This document shows, piece after piece, positions 1 to 5,395 of a stretch of DNA of 5,395 nt (position 1 is the first letter of the stretch; each line of letters opens with the position of its first letter). The translations under genes were made by a program, and so were the position numbers. The DNA is from Oxalobacteraceae bacterium (GTDB lineage Bacteria > Pseudomonadota > Gammaproteobacteria > Burkholderiales > Burkholderiaceae_D). The DNA lies in NCBI GenBank assembly GCA_003132085.1, contig PKWO01000379.1, forward strand, positions 2,911 through 8,305. The letters are read 5' to 3'. Below the pieces are notes generated by a model, which saw only the letters and a list, made by a program, of their open reading frames with translations, did no database searches and had not been told where the DNA came from.

Positions 1-814
1 GGTTGATCGCGTCGCGTGTCTCCAACGCTATCCGGCGTGCAGCCAGCGCAAAATCTTCACCGATCGACACATCCGGCTTTGCGTACAGAATCGCGCGCGA
101 AGAACTAATCATCATGCCCTTCCCGTTTGCGGTTTGGCCGGCCTCAACCGTTGCCTGTATATCGCCGCCTTGCGCTCCTATGCCGGGAACCAGCAACGGC
201 ATGTCGCCGACGATGGCACGCACCTGCGCCAGTTCCCCGGGAAACGTCGCACCCACTACCAGCGCGCACTGGCCGTTTCGATTCCACTTTTGCGCGACCA
301 ATCGGGCCACGTGCTGGTACAAGGGCTTGCCGTCCACGGTCAGGAACTGGAGATCGGACCCGCCCGGATTCGAGGTTCGGCACAGCACGACGACACCGCG
401 TTCGGACCATTCAAGATAGGGAGCGATCGAATCGAATCCCATATACGGATTGACCGTCACCGCATCTGCGCCATAGCGCTCGAACGCTTCGCGCGCATAT
501 TGTTCCGCCGTGGCGCCAATATCGCCGCGTTTGGCATCGAGCACAACCGGTATATGCGGGTATGCGTTGCGCACGTATGCGCAAATTTCCTCGAGTTGAT
601 TCTCAGCCCGTTGCGCGGCGAAATAGGCGATCTGCGGTTTGAATGCGCATACGGCATCGGCCGTGGCATCGATAATCGCCTTGCAAAATAACACGATGGC
701 ATCGGGTTCCGCTTGCAGGTGCGCCGGAAATTTGCCGACATCGGGGTCCAGGCCCACGCACAACATGGAATTGTTTGCAGCCCACGCGCCGGATAATTTT
801 TCAATGAAAGTCAC
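1..814 (-). CDS. pyrF: Orotidine 5'-phosphate decarboxylase, type 2 (3' end cut by window edge)
   Basis: This enzyme decarboxylates OMP to UMP, the last step of de novo pyrimidine synthesis, in the cytoplasm. I translated it by hand: 271 codons are open to the window edge, starting VTFIEKLSGAW (the first V read as Met). The substrate-binding MLCVGLDPD is at residues 17-25. The catalytic motif VLDAKRGDIGAT is at 91-102, with the Asp-x-Lys-x-x-Asp residues D93, K95 and D98. RTSNPGG at 146-152, PGIGAQGGD at 210-218 and SSSRAI at 237-242 fit the phosphate and ribose contacts of the type 2 subfamily. Family members are about 270-280 residues, so only a few C-terminal residues and the stop are missing. 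The start is GTG at 814, chosen because GAGG lies 6 nt upstream and the protein begins where homologues do. No other pyrimidine gene is visible nearby; dacB ends 137 bp upstream. The family call is very secure. Confidence 0.97.
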   Translation of the reverse strand, partial: MTFIEKLSGAWAANNSMLCVGLDPDVGKFPAHLQAEPDAIVLFCKAIIDATADAVCAFKPQIAYFAAQRAENQLEEICAYVRNAYPHIPVVLDAKRGDIGATAEQYAREAFERYGADAVTVNPYMGFDSIAPYLEWSERGVVVLCRTSNPGGSDLQFLTVDGKPLYQHVARLVAQKWNRNGQCALVVGATFPGELAQVRAIVGDMPLLVPGIGAQGGDIQATVEAGQTANGKGMMISSSRAILYAKPDVSIGEDFALAARRIALETRDAIN

Positions 815-820
815 AATATG

Positions 821-824
821 CCTC
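821..824 (-). promoter_or_regulatory. Ribosome binding site that fixes the pyrF GTG start
   Basis: Reading the minus strand, GAGG sits 6 nt before the GTG at 814. There is no in-frame ATG close by that would give the expected N-terminus, so this site supports the GTG. Confidence 0.6.
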
Positions 825-842
825 ACTCAGTCGAACGGTCAT

Positions 843-871
843 ATTTTAACCCGTTACCGGACATGCCCATT
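843..871 (-). promoter_or_regulatory. Weak candidate promoter for pyrF
   Basis: A TAAAAT -10-like element (843-848) lies about 30 nt before the pyrF start on the minus strand. At a 17-nt spacing the -35 position (866-871) reads AATGGG, which is a poor match to TTGACA. The gap between dacB and pyrF (815-951) is otherwise featureless, and I see no convincing terminator for dacB in it. Position and the AT-rich -10 are the only support. Confidence 0.25.
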
Positions 872-951
872 GGTTCTGCCTGAGTGTGCATCGCCGGCAT
901 CTTCGACTAACGCTTCCGTCATCGTATGTTCCCACGTTGCGGTGGTTCGGC

Positions 952-2391
952 TTAGCCGTGCACGTAGACCCATTCCAACAACGCATCTTGCGCATCGCCC
1001 CCCCCGGCGGCGGCGGGATGGTTGATGAAAAACACGACGACATATTGTTTGCCGGAAGCGGCCAACACGTAACCCGCCAGCGCTTTTACGTCCTTCAGGG
1101 TTCCGGTCTTGACATGCGCATTGCCGGCCACAGTTTGATCGGTCAATCGGTGCCGCATGGTGCCATCGTAGCCAGCCAACGGCATTGACGAAATAAATTC
1201 CGGCATCAGCGGAGACTTATAGGCCGCAAGCAGCAGGCGCGCCATGCTCGCGGGCGCAATCCGCTCATCGCGCGACAAGCCGGAACCGTTTTCGATCAGC
1301 AGTTCCGGCGCATGGATTCCTTTATTCTCGAGCCACGCTTTAACCGCTTGCGTGCCGCGCTCTGCGGTTGCAGGAAGGTTTAACCCGTCCGTAGCCGAGG
1401 TCGATGCCAACGTCAGCAACAATTGCCGGGCCATCACATTGTTGCTGAATTTATTGATATCGCGAATCACCTCGGGCAAGGTTGGCGACTCCCAAACCTT
1501 CAACAGGCGCGCGTCTTCAGGCACTATGCCGTCGACCACCTCGCCGTTGAAGCGGCCGCCGACCTCTGCCCACATCTTTTTGAATACGGCAGAGAAATAC
1601 TGGTTGTGGGTCATCTGGTACGGATGCACGTACCATGTCTTTTCGCCGCAATCGGCTGCGTAGCCGCCGGCAAACCGAACGCCGCGTTCGCCAAAGCTGG
1701 CCCCGAGCTTACTCTGCCAATCCCCGCATTCTTCTGCAGTCCATTGCGGCGCAACAATATCGTAACCGGCCAGCGGCGGATCGACCGCAACATTGAGCGT
1801 GCTGCCTACCACGCTCGACATAAACTGAAATCGAAGCATCTGGTAGTTCAACAGCAAGGCATCGGGGAGCGCGTTATGCGGTTTGATTGGATCGCCGTCG
1901 AATTTCGCGGCATCGTATTCCACTGGTTCGAATCTGCTGCGATCCAAGATCACGTTGCCCCGAATTTCGCGGATGCCGCTGGCGCGGATTTGGCGCAGGA
2001 ACAACCAGAAATTCTCGGTTACCAATTTAGGATCGCCACCGCCTTTAAAAATCAGGTTGCCTTGCAACACATCCGCTGCTACGCTCCCCGTCACGTAAGC
2101 TTGCGTTTTCCAGGTAAAGATAGGTCCCAGCAACTCCAATGCCGCGTCGGTGGTCACCAGCTTCATGGTGGAGGCGGGACTAAATGCGATACGCTGATTG
2201 ACAGCAAATAATGCTTTGCGGCTACTCACTTCTTGCACTACGACGCCAACCGCCTCGCCGGGTATCCCGGCGCGCTTCAATGCGCTGCGTACGGTCGAAG
2301 GCAATTCACGTGCATGACCGACGCTCGTCAGAGCGCAAAGAACTAATAGTTGCGTCAGACGATATCGCCAGCGTATTGTCGCCATTCGCAT
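952..2391 (-). CDS. dacB: D-alanyl-D-alanine carboxypeptidase/endopeptidase (PBP4, peptidase family S13)
   Basis: PBP4-type class C penicillin-binding protein, 479 residues, close to the usual family length. The family removes the terminal D-Ala from peptidoglycan stem peptides and cuts cross-links in the periplasm. A Sec signal peptide is visible: basic MRMATIRWRYR, a hydrophobic core at about 15-24, and a probable cleavage site after VGHA (A27). The three penicilloyl-serine-transferase motifs are present in order: STMK with catalytic S74 and K77, SNN at 316-318, and KTG at 428-430. The long insert between the first two motifs is typical of S13 enzymes. C222 and C248 inside it may form a disulfide. 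The start is ATG at 2391. A second ATG at 2385 would only shorten the signal peptide by two residues. The ribosome binding site is poor (GGGTG). A run of eight G lies near the 3' end. Gaps of 156 and 137 bp to its neighbours suggest its own promoter. Confidence 0.96.
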   Translation of the reverse strand: MRMATIRWRYRLTQLLVLCALTSVGHARELPSTVRSALKRAGIPGEAVGVVVQEVSSRKALFAVNQRIAFSPASTMKLVTTDAALELLGPIFTWKTQAYVTGSVAADVLQGNLIFKGGGDPKLVTENFWLFLRQIRASGIREIRGNVILDRSRFEPVEYDAAKFDGDPIKPHNALPDALLLNYQMLRFQFMSSVVGSTLNVAVDPPLAGYDIVAPQWTAEECGDWQSKLGASFGERGVRFAGGYAADCGEKTWYVHPYQMTHNQYFSAVFKKMWAEVGGRFNGEVVDGIVPEDARLLKVWESPTLPEVIRDINKFSNNVMARQLLLTLASTSATDGLNLPATAERGTQAVKAWLENKGIHAPELLIENGSGLSRDERIAPASMARLLLAAYKSPLMPEFISSMPLAGYDGTMRHRLTDQTVAGNAHVKTGTLKDVKALAGYVLAASGKQYVVVFFINHPAAAGGGDAQDALLEWVYVHG

Positions 2392-2424
2392 CGGGCACCC
2401 GGTATGAAGTGAGAATGAATGCCG

Positions 2425-2453
2425 ATTATCCCATGCATGGGTCGGGTTGCTCT
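2425..2453 (-). promoter_or_regulatory. Weak candidate promoter for dacB
   Basis: On the minus strand, GATAAT (2425-2430) is a 5-of-6 match to the -10 consensus, about 34 nt before the dacB start. At 17-nt spacing, the -35 position reads AGAGCA (3 of 6). A better -35-like TTTACA lies a little further upstream, but at 22 nt it is too far away for normal spacing. Confidence 0.25.
2430..2441. repeat. 12-bp perfect palindrome in the dacB upstream region
   Basis: CCCATGCATGGG reads identically on both strands and abuts the candidate -10 of dacB inside the promoter spacer. It could be an operator half-site pair, but a 12-bp palindrome can also arise by chance. I know no regulator with exactly this site. 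Confidence 0.3.
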
Positions 2454-2547
2454 GTAAAACTACGGGATTCGGATCGACGAAGCGGCGGCTGAGCGAACAA
2501 ATTGCCGTTTAAAAGCAGCGACCGGCACGCCTGTTTTGGATCGAAGC

Positions 2548-2889
2548 CTAGCTTCCCGTACCCGCCTCCGGCAACAGGCATGCATCCACCACTTGCAAGT
2601 TATTGTCTTTGGCAAAATCAAGCACGAATTGGTATGCCAGGGGCTCGATACCGCGCAAATCCTCGTGAACCATTACCGCTTTGGTGCCGTTCAAGAATGT
2701 GGGGCGAACATATGGCGAATATTTCAAATGCGCGTTGAGACCACCGCTACCCGCCGGACGAAAACACGACATCACGCCGCATAAGCGCTCGGCCCAGTCA
2801 CTGGGCCGAAATTTCTTGCCCTCGTTGGTAATACCCAAAATGAAAAACTCGCGGGCAGGTGCATTTCTGGATTGAGCGTGGTTGGCCAT
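2548..2889 (-). CDS. DUF3579 domain protein, function unknown
   Basis: A 113-residue soluble protein that I recognise as the betaproteobacterial DUF3579 family; its biochemical role is unknown. The diagnostic core is REFFILGIT (13-21), KKFRPSDWAERLCGVMS (25-41), HLKYSPYVRP (54-63), and a C-terminal part with FAKDNNLQVVDACLLPE (92-108). There is no signal peptide or membrane segment. Three cysteines (C37, C42, C104) are present, but they do not form a zinc-site spacing I recognise. The start is uncertain. I chose ATG 2889 because homologues have a short tail before the REFF/EFII region. An in-frame ATG at 2913 would add eight residues (MLFNQAAA), and neither has a clear ribosome binding site. 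The reading frame stays open to a GTG at 2982, but that extension is basic low-quality sequence made from the palindromic repeats. A TATAAT element about 165 nt upstream implies a long leader. Confidence 0.88.
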   Translation of the reverse strand: MANHAQSRNAPAREFFILGITNEGKKFRPSDWAERLCGVMSCFRPAGSGGLNAHLKYSPYVRPTFLNGTKAVMVHEDLRGIEPLAYQFVLDFAKDNNLQVVDACLLPEAGTGS

Positions 2890-2930
2890 GGCTGCGGCTT
2901 GATTGAATAACATTAGGTGAAGCCGGGAAT

Positions 2931-2998
2931 GCGAGCAGCATGCTGCTCGCCTGCGCAAGGATGTCCGCCTGCAAGCGGACACGCCCTCCCAATCGGGA
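2931..2998. repeat. Cluster of three palindromes in the DUF3579 leader
   Basis: Three inverted repeats lie side by side. The first is a perfect 20-bp palindrome at 2931-2950, with arms GCGAGCAGCA and TGCTGCTCGC. The second is a 7-bp stem, TGTCCGC/GCGGACA, around a 6-nt loop at 2962-2981. The third is a 4-bp stem, TCCC/GGGA, with a 4-nt loop at 2987-2998. If the promoter at 3056-3084 is real, all three are transcribed in the 5' leader of the DUF3579 gene. None is followed by a T run on either strand, so they are not classic terminators. They could be an interspersed REP-like element, a structured regulatory leader, or part of a rho-dependent end for the upstream gene. Confidence 0.7.
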
Positions 2999-3055
2999 CA
3001 CAGGGTAAATGTTCTTGCCGCTCAAGTGCTGCGACAAGCCTTGAAACTCATGTGT

Positions 3056-3084
3056 ATTATATCTTATAGAAGACATAAAATGAA
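3056..3084 (-). promoter_or_regulatory. Candidate promoter for the DUF3579 gene
   Basis: On the minus strand there is a perfect TATAAT -10 (3056-3061) with TTCATT (3 of 6 matches) at the -35 position (3079-3084), spacing 17 nt. It lies in an AT-rich patch that contrasts with the surrounding GC-rich sequence. The predicted start, near 3049, would give a leader of about 160 nt that contains the palindrome cluster. Confidence 0.5.
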
Positions 3085-3110
3085 ATATGATTCCACGATG
3101 CAAAAAGAGC

Positions 3111-3136
3111 AAGTGAACGCAATAAGTGAACGCAAT
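3111..3136. repeat. 13-bp perfect tandem duplication
   Basis: AAGTGAACGCAAT occurs twice with no gap (3111-3123 and 3124-3136). It begins 16 bp beyond the stop codon of the CobD/CbiB-family gene, outside any coding region. Replication slippage is the simplest origin. A direct-repeat binding site is possible but unsupported. Confidence 0.85.
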
Positions 3137-3152
3137 ATACGCTCAGGGAGAC

Positions 3153-4109
3153 TTACCCAAACAAGACCGCGATGGAAAGCAGCAACAGCAGCAACATCCA
3201 CAACAGAAGCGCGCGCCACACCAATCCGACGGTGCTTTGCAGCGCTCGGGCGCTCGACTCCTCGCCAGGCGGCGTCTCCGTCTCAATGCCGTTCGACTCC
3301 ATATTCGTCGCATCCGGCGGCAACACGTCGGCCGCATTGACGATCGGCGTACCTAACCGCACCCCCATCGCGCCGCCGCCGGCAGAAAGAATAATGCCGA
3401 TGGCCTCGTCCGGCCAGCGGTCGGCAAAATTGCGCCACGCATAGATGGCATCCTCAAAATTACCAACCACCGCAAATGCGATCGCCGTCAAACGTACCGG
3501 CACCCAATCGATCCAATAAAACGCCTGTGCCGCAAAACGGCCAAATGCCTCGTTTTTCATGTGATCCGGCTCGTTCCAAGCGCGAGCAAGATACTCTGCC
3601 ACCCGGTACATCACTGCGCACGCCGGGCCGAGCGGCATCAGGAACCAAAAAAACACGCCGAACACATTGCGATGCGTAGTGATCAGCGCCTGCTCGACCG
3701 CAATACGCGAAATCTCGCTGACGTCGAGCGCCGTCGTATCCTGTTTGGTCCATTCCGCCAACAAGGTGCGCGCTGTGGCCTCATCCCCGGCGCTAAGCGC
3801 TAGTTGGATCGACGTGAAATAATGGCTGTAGCGACGCAAGCCCAGGGTCAAATAGACAATCAAAATGTTCCACATCAGCGCCGCTACCGGATTAATCGCC
3901 TTGCAGACCCAATAGATAACGGCGGTCGGCACCATCAAGGTGGCCATCATCACCCACCATCCAATGCGTCCATGTTGCACTTGTCCGGCATTGAACCAGG
4001 CTTCCATACGCGCCGCCCATGCGCGTATTCCGGAATAAATGGGGTTGCCCGCACGCAGCGGCTTCAGTTGCTCGATCAGCAATGCGCAAAGAATTGAGAG
4101 AAAAGTCAT
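3153..4109 (-). CDS. CobD/CbiB-family integral membrane protein (AmpE/CbiB superfamily), role uncertain
   Basis: A 318-residue membrane protein. The N-terminal hydrophobic segment with EQLKPL (about 3-18) begins the protein. Membrane segments follow at about 50-70, 75-92, 149-174 and 295-317, the last being very leucine-rich. A central block at 113-140 (ARTLLAEW, QDT, VEQAL) and WVPVRLTAIAF near 200 resemble the corresponding parts of CbiB/CobD, which joins aminopropanol (or its phosphate) to adenosylcobyrate in cobalamin synthesis. The match is partial: where true CbiB has its conserved VEN...DG stretch, this protein has THRNVFGVFFWF. No other cobalamin gene is nearby. Annotation pipelines often call such betaproteobacterial proteins CobD/CbiB, but a cobalamin role is not shown here. 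I chose ATG 4109 over the in-frame TTG 4112 because AAGG (4117-4120) is 7 nt from the ATG and only 4 nt from the TTG. No clear terminator follows the stop. Confidence 0.85.
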   Translation of the reverse strand: MTFLSILCALLIEQLKPLRAGNPIYSGIRAWAARMEAWFNAGQVQHGRIGWWVMMATLMVPTAVIYWVCKAINPVAALMWNILIVYLTLGLRRYSHYFTSIQLALSAGDEATARTLLAEWTKQDTTALDVSEISRIAVEQALITTHRNVFGVFFWFLMPLGPACAVMYRVAEYLARAWNEPDHMKNEAFGRFAAQAFYWIDWVPVRLTAIAFAVVGNFEDAIYAWRNFADRWPDEAIGIILSAGGGAMGVRLGTPIVNAADVLPPDATNMESNGIETETPPGEESSARALQSTVGLVWRALLLWMLLLLLLSIAVLFG

Positions 4110-4185
4110 CAAACCGCCTTATAAATCAACGAACCCGTACGATAGCTCAGCACAGCGCCGGAATCAAATCAACTATTTGGGATAC

Positions 4186-4202
4186 CGCTGCGCGGTGCAG
4201 CG
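4186..4202. repeat. Hairpin just downstream of the Nudix gene
   Basis: A 6-bp perfect stem, CGCTGC/GCAGCG, with a 5-nt loop begins 8 nt past the Nudix stop codon. No T run follows on the minus strand, so it is not a canonical rho-independent terminator. It may stabilise the mRNA 3' end or be chance. The rest of the 101-bp gap shows no good promoter. Confidence 0.35.
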
Positions 4203-4210
4203 AGTCACGC

Positions 4211-4879
4211 TCACGCGCGCAAAAAATGAAACAAGTTGCGCAACATGCCGGCCGTTGCCCCCCAGATAAAGAAACGATCATACGGCATTGCGTAAAACGT
4301 ACGGTGAACGCCATGCGGAAATTCAGCGGCACGTCGCTGATGATGCGCGCCATCCATCAGGAATGCCAATGGAACCTCGAAGATTTCAGCCACTTCCATC
4401 GGGTCGGCACACGTATCGAACGGCGGCCGGACGAGCGATACAACTGGCGTAACCCGATAGCCGGTCGAGGTCAGGTAGTCCGGCAAGGTGCCGATCACTT
4501 CCACATGACGCCGGTCCAGGCCGACCTCTTCTTCCGTTTCCCGCAATGCGGTTTCAATTGCCGACCGATCGCTTTCCTCCCGGCGCCCCCCCGGAAAGCT
4601 CACTTGGCCGCCGTGGTCGGTTAAGTGTTCGCTACGTTGCGTGAACAGCAACGTAAGCCCTTGCTCGCGTTCCACGATGGGCAGCAATACCGAGGCCGGA
4701 GTCAGCGATCCGACTTTTTCGCGCGACAAATGCTCATCAGTCTGTTCCGCTACCCACGGCGGATGATTGGCAAAACGCGTTCGTAGCCAGAGCGCTGTCA
4801 ATCGTTCCGGCGAAACGGCAGCTTCACCGGCGAGCGATTCCACCGGGATGATCTCTGGATCGAATAATAATTTAGTCAA
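4211..4879 (-). CDS. Nudix hydrolase, probable CoA pyrophosphatase (NudL/YeaB type)
   Basis: A 222-residue Nudix enzyme. The family hydrolyses coenzyme A and derivatives to 3',5'-ADP and phosphopantetheine, probably to remove oxidised CoA, in the cytoplasm. The CoA-specific signature is seen at 77-98: LLFTQRS, then HGGQVSFPGG. The usual Arg four residues after TQRS in the E. coli protein is Thr (T87) here. The Nudix box follows at 98-121, ending RETEEEVGL, with metal-binding E114, E117 and E118. It has the one-residue insertion typical of this subfamily relative to MutT. YLTSTGYRVTPVV (about 134-146) and PLAFLMD further on also fit the family. The start is TTG at 4879, supported by GAGGAG 5 nt upstream and by the lack of any nearby in-frame ATG. 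A rho-independent terminator lies only 18 nt upstream of the start, so how this gene is transcribed is unclear. Confidence 0.94.
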   Translation of the reverse strand: MTKLLFDPEIIPVESLAGEAAVSPERLTALWLRTRFANHPPWVAEQTDEHLSREKVGSLTPASVLLPIVEREQGLTLLFTQRSEHLTDHGGQVSFPGGRREESDRSAIETALRETEEEVGLDRRHVEVIGTLPDYLTSTGYRVTPVVSLVRPPFDTCADPMEVAEIFEVPLAFLMDGAHHQRRAAEFPHGVHRTFYAMPYDRFFIWGATAGMLRNLFHFLRA

Positions 4880-4884
4880 AACGA

Positions 4885-4890
4885 CTCCTC
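4885..4890 (-). promoter_or_regulatory. Strong ribosome binding site for the TTG start of the Nudix gene
   Basis: On the minus strand, GAGGAG is followed after 5 nt (TCGTT) by the TTG at 4879. This near-consensus Shine-Dalgarno sequence is the main reason to accept the rare start codon. It begins 6 nt after the T tract of the upstream terminator. Confidence 0.75.
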
Positions 4891-4896
4891 ACAAAC

Positions 4897-4926
4897 AAAA
4901 AGGGGCACCAGCCGGCGCCCCTTTTT
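4897..4926 (-). terminator. Rho-independent terminator after rplS
   Basis: The hairpin has a GGGGC/GCCCC stem (4902-4906 with 4917-4921), one A-C mismatch, two more G-C pairs and an AGCC-type tetraloop. It is flanked by A5 and T7 runs that extend the stem. Read on the minus strand, the hairpin is followed by TTTTTGTTTG. It begins 20 nt beyond the rplS stop codon and is nearly symmetrical, so it could also stop transcription coming from the left. Confidence 0.9.
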
Positions 4927-4945
4927 TTGCAGTATGCCAGCGCAA

Positions 4946-5332
4946 TTATGCTGCGACTTGCTTTCCTGCGGCACGGCGATTCGGCAGTTTTTCTTTGATA
5001 CGAGCCGATTTACCGGAGCGCTCACGCAGATAGTATAGCTTTGCGCGGCGTACATCACCGCGGCGTTTGACTTCGATCGAAGCAATCAGCGGGGAATATA
5101 GTTGAAATGTACGTTCTACGCCTTCACCGGACGAAATTTTACGCACGATAAAGTTGGAATTCAAACCGCGATTACGGCGCGAAATCACAACACCTTCGTA
5201 AGCCTGGGCGCGCTTGCGGGTACCTTCGACGACGTTGACACTCACGATGACGGTGTCGCCAGGGGCGAATTCCGGGATATTTTTGGCGAGACGGGTAATC
5301 TCTTCTTGTTCAAGTTGTTGGATCAAGTCCAT
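4946..5332 (-). CDS. rplS: 50S ribosomal protein L19
   Basis: L19 is a large-subunit protein located at the interface with the 30S subunit. The protein is 128 residues: the conserved body plus a short basic C-terminal tail (NRRAAGKQVAA). That is slightly longer than the 115-residue E. coli protein, a common feature in this group. It starts MDLIQQLEQEEI, the standard L19 N-terminus. FAPGDTVIVSVNVVEG (22-37), YEGVVISRRNRGLNSNF (45-61) and the signature region KRRGDVRRAKLYYLRER (89-105) follow. ATG 5332 is preferred over an in-frame TTG at 5344 because GGAG lies 6 nt before the ATG. In many bacteria rplS closes the rpsP-rimM-trmD-rplS cluster. Only 63 bp upstream are visible here, and trmD cannot be recognised. 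The terminator downstream marks the end of the unit. Confidence 0.98.
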   Translation of the reverse strand: MDLIQQLEQEEITRLAKNIPEFAPGDTVIVSVNVVEGTRKRAQAYEGVVISRRNRGLNSNFIVRKISSGEGVERTFQLYSPLIASIEVKRRGDVRRAKLYYLRERSGKSARIKEKLPNRRAAGKQVAA

Positions 5333-5362
5333 TTTTAGCTCCAAATGCCATCTTGCTGGCGC

Positions 5363-5392
5363 ATTATATTGCCCAGTAGAGGATGGGGTTAA
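5363..5392 (-). promoter_or_regulatory. Candidate promoter for rplS
   Basis: On the minus strand, a perfect TATAAT (5363-5368) is preceded after 18 nt by TTAACC (5387-5392), which matches 4 of 6 bases of the -35 consensus. The expected start, near 5356, leaves a short leader of about 24 nt that contains the GGAG ribosome binding site. This would allow rplS expression separate from any upstream trmD cluster. Confidence 0.45.
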
Positions 5393-5395
5393 ACA

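Noticed and set aside
134..691. Plus-strand open frame of 185 codons, and a minus-strand frame at 457-804
   Set aside because: Both overlap pyrF in other frames. The pyrF frame starting at the 814 GTG carries the full set of OMP decarboxylase motifs.
1423..2211. Long open frame of 262 codons on the plus strand
   Set aside because: It lies wholly antisense to dacB, whose frame has all three PBP motifs and a signal peptide. The plus-strand product resembles no family I know.
3041..3070. Plus-strand promoter-like pair TTGAAA and TATAGA at 18-nt spacing
   Set aside because: No plausible plus-strand gene follows; transcription would run antisense to the CobD/CbiB-like gene. The patch is AT-rich, so chance matches are expected.
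2798..3112. Minus-strand frame of 104 codons running through the palindrome cluster
   Set aside because: It overlaps the DUF3579 coding sequence in another frame. Its middle is simply a translation of the inverted repeats, so I treat it as non-coding.
3171..3200. CAG/CAA-rich short repeats and a polyglutamine-coding frame on the plus strand
   Set aside because: This is the complement of the leucine-rich last membrane segment of the CobD/CbiB-like protein and needs no other explanation.
4138..4210. tRNA-like string GATAGCTCAG
   Set aside because: It resembles a D-arm, but no acceptor stem, anticodon arm or T-arm pairs around it, so a cloverleaf cannot be formed.
4019..4624. Plus-strand open frame of 201 codons
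   Set aside because: It runs antisense to the Nudix gene and the start of the CobD/CbiB-like gene, has no recognisable domain, and spans an intergenic gap. It is a shadow frame.

Overview
The window is a gene-dense stretch of ordinary bacterial chromosome. It probably comes from a betaproteobacterium of the order Burkholderiales. Evidence for this is the DUF3579 protein and the CobD/CbiB-family membrane protein, both typical of that group, and the general look of the PyrF, PBP4 and L19 proteins. The family within the order cannot be fixed from this sequence alone; Oxalobacteraceae is a guess. G+C looks moderate (mid-50s percent by eye, not computed). All six genes lie on the minus strand, so the biological order runs from right to left.

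From right to left the layout is as follows. rplS (ribosomal protein L19) has its own promoter-like sequence and is followed by a strong rho-independent terminator. Next, after only 66 bp, comes a Nudix hydrolase of the CoA pyrophosphatase type with a TTG start and a very good ribosome binding site. A CobD/CbiB-family membrane protein follows after 101 bp. A 263-bp intergenic region then holds a 13-bp tandem repeat, a perfect TATAAT promoter element and a cluster of three palindromes. It leads into a small DUF3579 gene. After that come dacB (PBP4-type D-alanyl-D-alanine carboxypeptidase/endopeptidase, exported) and pyrF (type 2 orotidine 5'-phosphate decarboxylase, GTG start), whose last codons run off the left edge. 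No stretch longer than 300 bp lacks a gene.

The genes are functionally mixed: translation, coenzyme A nucleotide turnover, an uncharacterised membrane protein, an uncharacterised small protein, cell-wall remodelling and pyrimidine synthesis. Gaps of 66 to 263 bp separate them, several with promoter-like sequences. I therefore read them as mostly separate transcription units pointing the same way, not one tight operon. I see no tRNA, rRNA, CRISPR array, transposase, phage gene or defence system. I found no convincing new multi-gene system. The points most worth checking are the palindrome cluster in the DUF3579 leader, the two conserved genes of unknown role, and the terminator that sits almost on top of the Nudix gene's ribosome binding site.
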